From an uncultured Candidatus Saccharibacteria bacterium (GTDB lineage: Bacteria > Patescibacteriota > Saccharimonadia > Saccharimonadales > Saccharimonadaceae): a stretch of 64,000 bases of DNA. The stretch lies in assembly GCA_938041435.1 (NCBI GenBank), contig CALISR010000014.1, positions 1 through 64,000 of the forward strand, read 5' to 3'. Below the pieces are notes generated by a model, which was given only the letters and a program-made list of their open reading frames with translations, had not been told where the DNA came from and did not search any database. The translations under genes were made by a program, and so were the position numbers. Positions 52,402-61,273 of the stretch are shown piece by piece. Each line of letters starts with the position of its first letter. Position 1 is the first letter of the stretch.

Positions 52402-52932
52402 ATGGCAGATTTTAATAAAGTACTGACGCCCGGCGACGTTGACGCTGGCATTGTCAATGTGGTGGTAGAGATTCCGCAAGGAAGTTATCACAAGATTGAA
52501 TGGGATCGCGACCTCGCAGTGATGAAGCTCGACCGGGTTGAGCCAGCAATCTTTGCCAAGCCAACCAACTATGGCTTTATTCCGCAAACCCTAGATGAAG
52601 ATGGCGATGAGCTCGACGCGCTCATCATCACTGACCAACCACTGACGACTGGTGTCGTTTTGGAAGGCAAGGTGATTGGCGTGCTAGAGTTTGTAGACGA
52701 TGACGAGGTGGATGATAAGGTGATTGTCGTGCCAGCAGATGACCGCAACACGGGTGATGCAATCAACTCGCTCGAAGATCTCCCTGCTGCAACACTCAAG
52801 CAAATCGAGCACCACTTCAACCATTACAAAGACCTCAAGAAACCTGGCACTACTGTAGTGAAGGGCTTTGGTGACACCGTGCGTGCCAAGCAGATTATCC
52901 ATGAATCTATTGCGCGTTGGAATGAACGCTAG
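52402..52932 (+). CDS. ppa: Inorganic pyrophosphatase (family I)
   Basis: It hydrolyses pyrophosphate and pulls biosynthetic reactions forward. The 176-residue protein has IPQGSYHKIEWD, YGFIPQT and the signature DEDGDELDALI with the three metal-binding aspartates. AAAGGAGCTAATACAA precedes the ATG. It is monocistronic and ends in a bidirectional terminator. Confidence 0.96.
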   Translation: MADFNKVLTPGDVDAGIVNVVVEIPQGSYHKIEWDRDLAVMKLDRVEPAIFAKPTNYGFIPQTLDEDGDELDALIITDQPLTTGVVLEGKVIGVLEFVDDDEVDDKVIVVPADDRNTGDAINSLEDLPAATLKQIEHHFNHYKDLKKPGTTVVKGFGDTVRAKQIIHESIARWNER

Positions 52933-52947
52933 ATAGCATGTTCAATC

Positions 52948-52982
52948 AAATACAAAATACCCCACTGGGGTATTTTGTATTT
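52948..52982. terminator. Bidirectional terminator between ppa and rel
   Basis: AAATACAAAATACCCC (52948-52963) pairs with GGGGTATTTTGTATTT (52967-52982), a 16-bp perfect stem with a three-base loop. Confidence 0.85.
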
Positions 52983-52989
52983 ATGATAG

Positions 52990-54561
52990 TTATTTATTCC
53001 TTGACTTCTTCGAAGCAGCCTCAGGCTTACTAATTGGCATAATTTTATCCGTCAGGCTAATCGCACCATTAACAGCTTGAACACGGATTTTGTTGAGCTG
53101 GAGGCGGAGCTTATCGCGCGCGTGGCTGGTGGTAACAAGCTGCGCCCAGCCCGGCTTGGGGTAGGAGAGCTTGCGGGTGAGGACTTCGATAACATCACCA
53201 TTCTCAAGTGGTCGCTCGAATGATTCCATTTTGCCATTGATCCGGAAGCCGTAGGCGTGCTTGGCGATATCAGAGTGGATGGCATAGGCAAAATCGAGTG
53301 GCAAAGCCCCCTCGGGGAGGTTGTAGATATCGCCTTTGGGAGAAAAAACGAAGATGCGGTGGCCAAAGAGGTCAATTGATAGTTGCTCGCGAGGGATATC
53401 CTCGCCAGCGCGCAGGCGAGCAGCGATCTCTTGCAATTGCGTAATCCACTGCAGCTGAGCCGGTAGGTTTGACACACCGCGCCTGGAGTCGCCCTTAAGA
53501 TACTCTTTACTGTCTTTTTGTTGCTGGTAGTGGAAGCTGGCAGCAAGGCCGCGCTCGGCATATTCATGCATATCGCGCGTGCGGATCTGGAACTCGACAA
53601 TCTGCTTATTGGGCGTGATGACCGTCGTATGGAGGCTCTGGTAGCCGTTTGGCTTGGGGATGGAAATATAGTCTTTGATACGAGCGATCATCGGTTGGTA
53701 GAGCGAGTGGAGGATGCCCAGCACTAAGTAGCACTCTTCCTTGGTGTGGACAATGATGCGTAGTGCCATCAGGTCATAAATATTGTCGAGACTACCACGC
53801 TTTTGGAGTTTGCGGTGCAGGCTGTAGAGGCTTTTGACTCGCCCATTGATCTCAAACTTGAGCTTCTCGTCCTTGAGCGCTTGCTCGACCTCAAGGCGGA
53901 CGACGCCAAGCTTGCGAGTGCTTTTGCCTAGGCGCTGCTTCATGACCTTCTCAAGCCGCTTGTATTCTTTGGGATCAAGGTAGCTAAAAGCAAGCTCCTC
54001 TAGCTCCATCCGTACGCGCCCCATACCGAGTTGGTCGGCCATGGGAGCGAAGACCTCGAGCGTTTCTCGGGCGATCTTTTGCTGTTTTTCGGGCGACTTG
54101 AATTGCAACGTCTGCATATTGTGTAGCCGGTCGGCCAGCTTGATGATGATGACGCGCACGTCCTGTCCCACAGCAATAAGCAGCTTAGTCAGATTGTCTT
54201 TTGTCTGAGGGAGATAGTGGTCGAGGTCACGCATACCAGCCCGGGCTTGACTCACCTTCGTCACGCCATCAACGAGGAAGGATACATCATGTCCAAAAAG
54301 CGACTCAATGTCGTCTAGTGACGTCTCGGTATCCTCAACGGTATCATGGAGAATACCTGCGATGATGGTGTCGCTGTCCATCCCCCAGTCAATCAAGATA
54401 ATTGCAACGCTTAGCGGATGGGTAATGTAGGGCTCACCGCTCTTGCGCTTTTGTCCATGGTGTGCCTGGGTGGCGAAGTCGATCGCATGGTCAATTTCAT
54501 ACAGCTGATCTTCGCTATAGAGGCCGCGTGCTTTTGTGAGGACGTCTTGTTTGGTCACCAT
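52990..54561 (-). CDS. rel: RelA/SpoT family (p)ppGpp synthetase/hydrolase
   Basis: It makes and may degrade the alarmone (p)ppGpp. The HD hydrolase domain is intact (HGQKRKSGEPYITHPL, HDTVEDT), followed by the synthetase domain (ALRIIVHTKEECY, KPNGYQSLHTTV, EFQIRTRDMHEYAERG) and a TGS domain (IFVFSPKGDIYNLPEGALPLD at about 405). The protein ends after the TGS, 523 residues, without the zinc-finger and ACT domains of full-length Rel (about 720), so it lacks part of the ribosome-sensing half. The start at 54561 is chosen because TATACT ends six bases before it; an earlier frame opens at 54615 with no support. Confidence 0.93.
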   Translation of the reverse strand: MVTKQDVLTKARGLYSEDQLYEIDHAIDFATQAHHGQKRKSGEPYITHPLSVAIILIDWGMDSDTIIAGILHDTVEDTETSLDDIESLFGHDVSFLVDGVTKVSQARAGMRDLDHYLPQTKDNLTKLLIAVGQDVRVIIIKLADRLHNMQTLQFKSPEKQQKIARETLEVFAPMADQLGMGRVRMELEELAFSYLDPKEYKRLEKVMKQRLGKSTRKLGVVRLEVEQALKDEKLKFEINGRVKSLYSLHRKLQKRGSLDNIYDLMALRIIVHTKEECYLVLGILHSLYQPMIARIKDYISIPKPNGYQSLHTTVITPNKQIVEFQIRTRDMHEYAERGLAASFHYQQQKDSKEYLKGDSRRGVSNLPAQLQWITQLQEIAARLRAGEDIPREQLSIDLFGHRIFVFSPKGDIYNLPEGALPLDFAYAIHSDIAKHAYGFRINGKMESFERPLENGDVIEVLTRKLSYPKPGWAQLVTTSHARDKLRLQLNKIRVQAVNGAISLTDKIMPISKPEAASKKSRNK

Positions 54562-54573
54562 AAACCTAGTATA
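54562..54573 (-). promoter_or_regulatory. -10 box that decides the rel start
   Basis: TATACT (54573-54568, minus strand), then AGGTTT, then the ATG at 54561. The ORF's upstream ATG at 54615 would lie outside the transcript. Confidence 0.6.
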
Positions 54574-54665
54574 TACTGCCAAGAAGAAAAGTGCTATTGC
54601 CCTTGACCATTCCACCTGCTATAGTGATGCTTAAACATGCTTATGCTAATGGAGGGAGAAATATA

Positions 54666-55079
54666 ATGAGGCAAAGCAGGGCGGTATGGTGGATGCAGCG
54701 GAGCCAGAAGGGTTTCACGCTCATGGAGCTGATGATTGTCATTGCGATCCTGGGCTTACTCGTGACGCTGTCTATGACGGCGTATTCGGGGTATCGGCGG
54801 CGCTCAGTTGATGTCGCAACGCGCGCAGCAGCCACCAGTGCACTTGAGGCGATCAAGACACATCACGCCAATGCCAGCGCTAGTGGTGCAAGCTATAGCA
54901 CTAACCTCGAGCAAGTTGGTTACCGTCCACCAAGCGACACGGCCGTGCAGGTTACGCTGAGCGCCGATGCCACCAAATTCTGCATCCAAGCCACCGACCG
55001 CCATCTCACCGACATTCGCTACTACGCTACCACTGGCATGGCACGGCCGCAGGCAGGGAGTTGCCCAGCAAATATTTGA
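54666..55079 (+). CDS. Type IV pilin-like protein
   Basis: The 137-residue protein has a class III signal: a basic leader ending KG, then FTLMELMIVIAILGLLV with Glu at position 5 of the mature protein. A prepilin peptidase would cut after the glycine, leaving a hydrophobic helix that polymerises. The globular part is short (about 90 residues) with two cysteines (KFCIQ and GSCPA) that can close the D-loop. GGAGGGAGAAATATA fixes the start at 54666. Other pilus assembly genes are not in the window. In Saccharibacteria type IV pili are reported to support twitching and host contact, which fits but is not shown here. Confidence 0.9.
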   Translation: MRQSRAVWWMQRSQKGFTLMELMIVIAILGLLVTLSMTAYSGYRRRSVDVATRAAATSALEAIKTHHANASASGASYSTNLEQVGYRPPSDTAVQVTLSADATKFCIQATDRHLTDIRYYATTGMARPQAGSCPANI

Positions 55080-55082
55080 AAA

Positions 55083-55274
55083 GTGGCTGTCGAATATATT
55101 TGTGCAAGATTGACCGATTATTTAGCAGAAAAACGCAGCGCACTATCTCAGCAAGAATTGGATGAGTTAGAGTCGTTAGTTGATGCAACGAGAAATTTGG
55201 AAAAGTTTGATGACGCTTTCTTGAATGATGTTAAGGAAGTGTCAAATACCTACTCTTCGCGCACGTCAGTCTAG
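55083..55274 (+). CDS. Small hypothetical helical protein
   Basis: A 63-residue frame starts with GTG three bases after the pilin stop and reads MAVEYICARLTDYLAEKRSA, acidic and helical with no membrane segment. It could be a translationally coupled partner of the pilin, but no ribosome site is visible and the assignment as a gene is uncertain. Confidence 0.4.
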   Translation: MAVEYICARLTDYLAEKRSALSQQELDELESLVDATRNLEKFDDAFLNDVKEVSNTYSSRTSV

Positions 55275-55321
55275 CACTCCCTCCTTAGCTCTCGCAAACG
55301 TGAAAGAATTCCGTCGCCGTC

Positions 55322-55357
55322 TTTACAACATACGTCAGACGCCGTATAATGTCTTGC
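55322..55357 (+). promoter_or_regulatory. Promoter of rpe, close to the start codon
   Basis: TTTACA at 55322-55327 and a perfect TATAAT at 55345-55350 are spaced by 17 bases. The ATG at 55358 is only seven bases past the -10 box. Confidence 0.7.
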
Positions 55358-56002
55358 ATGGCTGTCATAGCACCAATTATTTTGAGTACAAAAACTGATG
55401 AATACAAGGCTGCGGTAGAGCATTTTATGCCGTTTGCCAAGCGGGTTCATATTGATATTTCTGATGGCGTATTTGCGCCTCGTCAAACGGTAGGGATCGG
55501 CCAACTGTGGTGGCCTCAGTCGTGGACGGTTGACATCCACGCTATGGTGGCGCGCCCTAGCGTGTACGTTGAGAAACTGATCAAACTGCGGCCTAGTACC
55601 ATTATCTTTCATGCCGAGGTTAAAGAAGATTTAATTCCTGTCTTGCAGCAGGTCAAGCAAGCTGGTATTCATGCCGGGGTGGCCCTGCAGCGTACCACAG
55701 TGCCCGAGACGGTGGCATCGTATATCGAGACGGCCGACTACGTGTCGATCGTCAGTGGTAAGCTGGGTGAGTTTGGTGGCAAGGCGCGGATGATGCAAAT
55801 AGAGAAGATTCGGCTGGTGCGAGCCATCCACCCTCGGGTCGAGATTGGCTGGGATGGCGGCGTGACGGTAGATAATGTCTTCCATATTGCCCAGGGTGGG
55901 GCTGATGTGATTAGTGTTGGTGGGGTGATCAACCACGCCAAAGACCCGCAAGCAACGTACAACAAACTCCTTGCTGAGATGAATCGCCAGAGTGTGATTT
56001 AG
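55358..56002 (+). CDS. rpe: Ribulose-phosphate 3-epimerase family protein
   Basis: It interconverts ribulose-5-phosphate and xylulose-5-phosphate. The 214-residue TIM barrel has HIDISDGVFAP with the metal-binding aspartate, DIHAMV with its histidine, EIGWDGGVTVDNV with the catalytic aspartate, and GADVISVGG for phosphate. The sequence diverges from textbook Rpe (MDVMDG is IDISDG), so a related epimerase such as an allulose-6-phosphate enzyme cannot be excluded. The ATG at 55349 overlaps the -10 box, so 55358 is preferred. Confidence 0.82.
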   Translation: MAVIAPIILSTKTDEYKAAVEHFMPFAKRVHIDISDGVFAPRQTVGIGQLWWPQSWTVDIHAMVARPSVYVEKLIKLRPSTIIFHAEVKEDLIPVLQQVKQAGIHAGVALQRTTVPETVASYIETADYVSIVSGKLGEFGGKARMMQIEKIRLVRAIHPRVEIGWDGGVTVDNVFHIAQGGADVISVGGVINHAKDPQATYNKLLAEMNRQSVI

Positions 56003-56016
56003 TTAGTCTGCTATGC

Positions 56017-56029
56017 TACACTAAAGAGC
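56017..56029 (+). promoter_or_regulatory. -10 box adjoining uvrB start
   Basis: TACACT at 56017-56022 is seven bases before the GTG at 56030. Confidence 0.5.
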
Positions 56030-58003
56030 GTGACACACATACCATTTCGGCTTCGTTCTGCTTACAAACCGACCGGTGATCAGCCACAGGCGATCGCTCA
56101 GTTACTTGGTGGCCTGGATGCTGGTCAGCGCGAGCAGACACTACTTGGTGCAACGGGTAGCGGTAAGACCTTTACGATGGCAAATATTATCGCTCAGCGT
56201 GGCGTGCCGACGCTGGTTTTGGCACACAACAAGACGCTTGCGGCGCAGCTCTTTAGTGAGTTTAAGCAGTTCTTTCCAGAAAACGAAGTACATTACTTCG
56301 TCAGTTATTTTGATTATTATCAGCCAGAAGCATATATTGCCAGCAGTGATACATATATCGAAAAGGATTCGGCCATCAATGAGGAGATTGACCGCCTCCG
56401 CCATGCGGCGACTGATGCACTACTGACACGCCGCGATGTGATTATCATTGCTAGTGTGAGCTGTATCTACGGCCTCGGTTCGCCCGCCGATTATTATGAG
56501 CTATCCGTCACGGTGCGCCAGGGTGAGCGGCGCGTTCAGGATAAATTTTTGCGTCAGCTGATGGATATCCAATACCATCGCAATGATATCGATTTTGCAC
56601 GCGGTGCCTTTCGCGTCAAGGGCGATGTGGTCGATGTCTTTCCGGCAGGGCAAGAGACGGCCTATCGGGTGGAATTTTTTGGAGATGAGGTGGATCGAAT
56701 TACGCACATCAACCCGCTCACTGGCGAGATCCTCGATGAGCCAGCGGAGTTTACCATCTTTCCGAGTAGCCACTATGCAACGCCTAAGGAGAAAATTAAG
56801 CAGGCGATTGACCGGATTCGACAGGAGTACGAGGAGCGTGAACAGTGGTTTGAGACGCACGGTAAGCTGCTTGAGGCGCAGCGCTTGAGCCAGCGCACCA
56901 AGTACGACCTGGAAATGCTCGAGCAGACTGGCTTCGTGAAGGGGATTGAGAACTACAGCCGCTACCTTACTAATCGCGAAGCGGGTGAGCAGCCAGCTAC
57001 CTTGCTCGATTACTTTCCTGACGATTTCTTGATGCTGATCGACGAGAGTCACGTAACCGTCCCCCAAGTGCGCGCGATGTATAATGGTGACCGCGCTCGC
57101 AAAGAAGTGCTGGTGGAGCATGGCTTTCGCCTGCCAAGCGCGCTAGACAATCGTCCACTGCGCTTTGATGAATTTGATAAACATATTAACCAAGTGATTT
57201 ATGTCTCTGCTACTCCTGGTGATTATGAGTTAGAGCGAAGCCTCGCTCCTGCTCAGCAGGTGATTCGCCCCACTGGTTTGCTCGACCCAGAAATCATTGT
57301 TCGCCCAACGGAAGGGCAAGTGGATGACCTCATTGCAGAAATTCGCGAGCGCACCAGCCAGCAGCAGCGCGTGCTCGTGACAACGCTCACTAAGCGGATG
57401 GCTGAGGATCTCTCTACCTACCTGACCGACCTCGGTATCAAGACAGCTTATATCCACAGTGAGATAGACACGCTCGAGCGCGGCGACATTCTGCGTGATC
57501 TGCGCATGGGCCTGTATGATGTCCTGGTAGGGATCAATCTCTTGCGTGAGGGGATCGATTTGCCAGAGGTCAGCTTGGTGGCGATTATGGATGCCGACAA
57601 AGAAGGCTTCCTCCGTAGCGAGCGCAGCCTTATCCAGACAATTGGCCGAGCAGCTCGCCACGTTGAGGGTAGGGTAATTATGTATGGCGATAGTATCACC
57701 GATAGTATGCGCCGAGCGATTGACGAAACCAAACGCCGACGCGAAATTCAGCAGGCATACAATCGCGAACATGGCATTACACCGCGTGGTATTAATAAAG
57801 CGATCGACGAAGGCCTGCGCTCTATCATCCCACAAAAAGAAGATGACGCGCCCAAACTTGACCTGCGTAAAATCCCTAAGGACGAATACAAGAGCCTTAT
57901 CAAAGATCTGACTGGTCAAATGAATCTCGCCAGTGCCAATCTTGAGTTTGAGCGGGCGGCCGAATTGCGAGATCTGATCGCCGAAGTGAAGAGTAAGTTG
58001 TAG
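56030..58003 (+). CDS. uvrB: Excinuclease ABC subunit B
   Basis: UvrB verifies DNA damage in nucleotide excision repair together with UvrA and UvrC. Walker A is [10 protein letters not shown] at residues 40-49, the beta-hairpin [12 protein letters not shown] follows, the DEAD-like motif is LMLIDESHV and motif [11 protein letters not shown]. The C-terminal UVR domain ([20 protein letters not shown]) that binds UvrC is complete. The 657 residues are typical. The start codon is GTG. uvrA and uvrC are not in the window. Confidence 0.97.
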   Translation: MTHIPFRLRSAYKPTGDQPQAIAQLLGGLDAGQREQTLLGATGSGKTFTMANIIAQRGVPTLVLAHNKTLAAQLFSEFKQFFPENEVHYFVSYFDYYQPEAYIASSDTYIEKDSAINEEIDRLRHAATDALLTRRDVIIIASVSCIYGLGSPADYYELSVTVRQGERRVQDKFLRQLMDIQYHRNDIDFARGAFRVKGDVVDVFPAGQETAYRVEFFGDEVDRITHINPLTGEILDEPAEFTIFPSSHYATPKEKIKQAIDRIRQEYEEREQWFETHGKLLEAQRLSQRTKYDLEMLEQTGFVKGIENYSRYLTNREAGEQPATLLDYFPDDFLMLIDESHVTVPQVRAMYNGDRARKEVLVEHGFRLPSALDNRPLRFDEFDKHINQVIYVSATPGDYELERSLAPAQQVIRPTGLLDPEIIVRPTEGQVDDLIAEIRERTSQQQRVLVTTLTKRMAEDLSTYLTDLGIKTAYIHSEIDTLERGDILRDLRMGLYDVLVGINLLREGIDLPEVSLVAIMDADKEGFLRSERSLIQTIGRAARHVEGRVIMYGDSITDSMRRAIDETKRRREIQQAYNREHGITPRGINKAIDEGLRSIIPQKEDDAPKLDLRKIPKDEYKSLIKDLTGQMNLASANLEFERAAELRDLIAEVKSKL

Positions 58004-58062
58004 AGCAGTAGCTGAGTGAGCCTACGATCGGCACATGCACAGAGTGTATAATATGATGTAGT

Positions 58063-59043
58063 ATGCCTATACGTGATACTCACGCCCTGCCAGAGTATGT
58101 GATATATTTCTTGGCGACGATCGATCGTCGACCGAAGTTTATCCGGTGGTCAATCCTTATTGGACTTGCTGTCTGCAACGTTATACTGCTCTGCCTGCCA
58201 GTGATATTCTTTATCGTTTGTTATTGCATCGTGTTTTGGAGGACACGTGGTTATTACAAAACAGTCGAGTTTCAAAGTGTCAAGCAGAGGCTTGCTAAGC
58301 AAATACAAGAATATAACGACTTCAACGCCTTTTTACCCGAAACCAAGCGTTTTATTCGTCAGCAGCAGTCGAGGCTTTCGCATGCGCATGTGAAAAATAG
58401 CACACTTACGGTATATAAAAATGCGCAGCTTGACCCATACCGCTATATCGTCAAATATTTTTTTGCTCAGCGCACAATAAACGAAGAGACAGTGCAAATA
58501 CTCGAGCAAATCCTCCAGAAATACGACACAATCAAAAAGACTGAGGAAATACTGCGGAGCGAATACAACGAGATTATGGACTTCATTGATGCCAAAATGT
58601 ACGTTGGAGCCTATATTTTCAAGAAAATGACGATGAAGCAGCTTGGGTCGAATACATTACCTAAGTTTGAAAAGAATTATTTTCTCGTATATTCATTTAA
58701 GTACATTTCGCCCGCCAAGCGCAATAACTACTCGTTTGATATCACTCTTACAGAGAAAAAGCTCCAAAAATTGGCAGAATATCTCAGCCAGCAGATAACC
58801 TATCGCAAATCTGCGCGGTTTCAGCGTCAGCTTATGACGCCAAAGCTCAGACGGTTTATCTTGCGCAGAGACAACTACGAATGCCAGAAGTGCCATGTCT
58901 CGCGCCGGGATGAGAAACACCTCTTGCTCGAAGTTGACCATATTGTGCCGGTGTCGAAGGGTGGTATCACGACTGAGCAAAATTTGCGAGCACTCTGTTG
59001 GCGCTGCAATCGAGCTAAGGGTGATAAATTAGAAGCAACCTAG
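58063..59043 (+). CDS. Membrane-tethered HNH endonuclease domain protein
   Basis: The first 60 residues contain a long hydrophobic stretch (about 29-58, one helix or a hairpin), followed by a helical region without recognised motifs and a C-terminal HNH domain (262-326). The HNH part has RDNYECQKCHVS, the catalytic VDHIVPVSKGG and NLRALCWRCNRAKGD; four cysteines form the usual zinc site. HNH proteins cut or nick DNA, but a membrane anchor is unusual. A cytoplasmic-side nuclease for incoming DNA is one possibility. TATAAT or TATGAT lies 5-10 bases before the ATG, and there is no ribosome site. Confidence 0.82.
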   Translation: MPIRDTHALPEYVIYFLATIDRRPKFIRWSILIGLAVCNVILLCLPVIFFIVCYCIVFWRTRGYYKTVEFQSVKQRLAKQIQEYNDFNAFLPETKRFIRQQQSRLSHAHVKNSTLTVYKNAQLDPYRYIVKYFFAQRTINEETVQILEQILQKYDTIKKTEEILRSEYNEIMDFIDAKMYVGAYIFKKMTMKQLGSNTLPKFEKNYFLVYSFKYISPAKRNNYSFDITLTEKKLQKLAEYLSQQITYRKSARFQRQLMTPKLRRFILRRDNYECQKCHVSRRDEKHLLLEVDHIVPVSKGGITTEQNLRALCWRCNRAKGDKLEAT

Positions 59044-59132
59044 TCTAGCATTGTATCCTGTGTTAATTATACTCTCTACTGATACATTCGCGCTGCTCAT
59101 TGATATATAGCGATTCCACGCACCGAATGTGG

Positions 59133-59147
59133 TACAATATATCCATA
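59133..59147 (+). promoter_or_regulatory. -10 box near gatC start
   Basis: TACAAT at 59133-59138 lies nine bases before the ATG at 59148, so the earlier frame start at 59100 is not transcribed. Confidence 0.5.
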
Positions 59148-59441
59148 ATGAGTAGTATTACCACTGAAGATGTGCAGCACCTTGCACAATTAAGTTTGAT
59201 TAGTCTTGGTGATTCAGCCGACGTCGCCGCGCTGCGCCAAAACCTCGAGGATATCCTGCACTACATCGAGCAGCTATCCACCCTCGACACGACTGGTGTC
59301 GAGCCAACCTACCAAGTAACTGGCCTGACTAATGTGTGGCGGCCCGACGTAGTAGATGCCAGCGACGTATCGCGCGAGCAGCTATTGGGGCTAGCCGCCG
59401 AGCAGGCAGATAAGTGTGTAAAAGTACCGAAGGTGTTGTGA
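59148..59441 (+). CDS. gatC: Aspartyl/glutamyl-tRNA amidotransferase subunit C
   Basis: GatC is the small subunit that wraps around GatA and stabilises the GatCAB complex. The 97-residue protein has the family pattern TEDVQHLAQLSLI, LRQNLEDILHYIEQLSTLDT and the C-terminal WRPDVV segment. The start at 59148 (MSSITTEDV) is favoured over 59100 by the family N-terminus and the promoter. gatA follows after one base. Confidence 0.93.
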   Translation: MSSITTEDVQHLAQLSLISLGDSADVAALRQNLEDILHYIEQLSTLDTTGVEPTYQVTGLTNVWRPDVVDASDVSREQLLGLAAEQADKCVKVPKVL

Positions 59442-59442
59442 T

Positions 59443-60852
59443 ATGAATATTACAGAGAGAGTTGCTCAGATCAAACAAGGCCAGACATCGGCTACTGCCC
59501 AGGTGCAAGCGGCTTTGCAGCGGGCGCGTGACGCCAAGGAATACCATGCCCTGCTGAGCCTGACAGAAGAGCGGGCTTTGCAGCGGGCACGAGAAATTGA
59601 TGAGACACTGGCTCGGGGTGAGGACGTTGGAGTACTGGCTGGCGTGCCGTTCGTCGTTAAGGATAATTATCTTGCGTATGGTGCACCGAGTACGGCAGCT
59701 AGCAAGATGCTTGAGAACTTTGATACGCCTCTTCAGGCAACAGTGGTAGATAAGCTTGAAGCAGCTGGAGCGATCTGCATTGGCAAGAGTAACCTCGATG
59801 CCTTTGCACATGGTGGGAGCACAGAGAACTCATACTTTGGCGCCACGCGCAACGCTGTGGACAAAACGAAAGTCGCTGGTGGCAGCAGTGGTGGCTCGGC
59901 TGTGGTGACGGCGCTCGACATTGTGCCATTTGCCTTAGGGACAGATACAGGAGGCTCGATTCGCCAACCCGCCAGCTTCAATGGCGTGTATGGTATCAAA
60001 CCAACCTATGGCACAGCGAGCCGCTATGGTGTCGTGGCAATGGCCTCGAGCACTGATACGATGGGCTGCTTTGCGCGCAGTGCTGAGGATGTTGCTGTGG
60101 TAATGAGCGTCATGGCTGGCCAAGATCCGAAGGATATGACGACGCTGCCCGACTTCTTCGCGCCTACGGCAGAGATGCCGCAACAGCTGAAAATCGGTAT
60201 CATCAACGAAGCAATGGGTGATGGTGTTGATACAGAGGTGCGTCAGGGGGTCAGCCAGTATGCCGATACCCTGCGATCACATGGTCATGCCGTCGAGACA
60301 GTCAGTATGCCGATGCTTCAGCATGCCCTTGCTATTTATTACATTGTTGTGCCAGCTGAGATCTCAAGCAACCTGGCGCGCTACGATGGTGTACGTTATG
60401 GCCATCGCGCTGAGGGAGTTAAGACACTGGCCGAGCTTTATGGTCGGAGTCGCGACGAAGGCTTTATGCCAGAGAATAAGCGACGCATTATGATCGGTAG
60501 CTACGTACTGAGTAGTGGGTATTTCGACGCGTACTATCTCCAGGCGCAAAAAGCGCGGACATTGCTCATCAACGAATTTAACGCCCTGTTTGAGCAATAC
60601 GACATGCTTCTTTTGCCGACAGCACCAACTCCTGCCTTTGGTCTTGGTGAAAACAGCGACGACCCGCTTAAGATGTATCTCGCAGATATCATGACAGTGC
60701 CAGCCAGTCTGGCAGGCTTACCTGCACTGAATGTGCCGGCTGGAGTGAGCCAGGCGGGCTTGCCAATCGGTGCGCAGTTGATTGGCCCCATGCAGAGTGA
60801 TGCAACGCTGCTTGCTGTGGCAACCCAAGCAGCTACAGAAAGGAGCGCCTAA
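59443..60852 (+). CDS. gatA: Aspartyl/glutamyl-tRNA amidotransferase subunit A
   Basis: GatA is the glutaminase that feeds ammonia to GatB for Glu-tRNA-Gln to Gln-tRNA-Gln (or Asp to Asn) conversion. The amidase triad is complete: Lys73 in VVKDNY, Ser148 in GGSSGGSAV and nucleophile Ser172 in DTGGSIRQP. The 469 residues are typical. Its TAA stop overlaps the ATG of the next gene by one base (TAATG). Confidence 0.96.
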   Translation: MNITERVAQIKQGQTSATAQVQAALQRARDAKEYHALLSLTEERALQRAREIDETLARGEDVGVLAGVPFVVKDNYLAYGAPSTAASKMLENFDTPLQATVVDKLEAAGAICIGKSNLDAFAHGGSTENSYFGATRNAVDKTKVAGGSSGGSAVVTALDIVPFALGTDTGGSIRQPASFNGVYGIKPTYGTASRYGVVAMASSTDTMGCFARSAEDVAVVMSVMAGQDPKDMTTLPDFFAPTAEMPQQLKIGIINEAMGDGVDTEVRQGVSQYADTLRSHGHAVETVSMPMLQHALAIYYIVVPAEISSNLARYDGVRYGHRAEGVKTLAELYGRSRDEGFMPENKRRIMIGSYVLSSGYFDAYYLQAQKARTLLINEFNALFEQYDMLLLPTAPTPAFGLGENSDDPLKMYLADIMTVPASLAGLPALNVPAGVSQAGLPIGAQLIGPMQSDATLLAVATQAATERSA

Positions 60853-61271
60853 TGTCTGGCAGTGTCACGATCCTTTTGGTGGGTATTATTATCATTGCTG
60901 CGATCTTGGTTGTCGTTGTTGCCCTGACGCGCCAGGGCGGTAAGGTGCTCAATGTCGAGAAATACCAAGCACGCTGGCTTGCCATTGAGAACAGCCTCGA
61001 TAAATCCAATATTGGCACATACCAGCTAGCTATCTTCGAGGCAGATAAGTTGCTCGATCTTGCTCTCCGCGAACGTGGCTTTGCTGGCGACACGATGGGT
61101 GAGCGCATGAAGTCGGCCCGCGAACAATGGAGCAATAGCAACCACGTATGGGGTGCTCACAAGGTGCGCAACAAGCTGGCGCATGAGGCTAATGTGCGGC
61201 TCTCGCGCGAGATTGCCTTGCGGGCATTAGCCGCATATAAACAGGGGTTAAAGGATTTGGGAGCGATATAA
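60852..61271 (+). CDS. Membrane-anchored protein within the gat operon, HEPN-like motif
   Basis: This 139-residue protein has an N-terminal membrane helix (about 6-25) and a helical cytoplasmic domain. The end of that domain has Arg106-N-K-L-A-His111 (KVRNKLAHE), matching the R-x4-6-H motif of HEPN RNases and nucleotide-binding proteins, set between two helices as in HEPN folds. I do not know the family. It is wedged between gatA (one-base overlap) and gatB (two-base gap), so it is cotranscribed and translationally coupled with the amidotransferase. A link to tRNA or RNA is suggested by context only. Confidence 0.7.
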   Translation: MSGSVTILLVGIIIIAAILVVVVALTRQGGKVLNVEKYQARWLAIENSLDKSNIGTYQLAIFEADKLLDLALRERGFAGDTMGERMKSAREQWSNSNHVWGAHKVRNKLAHEANVRLSREIALRALAAYKQGLKDLGAI

Positions 61272-61273
61272 TT

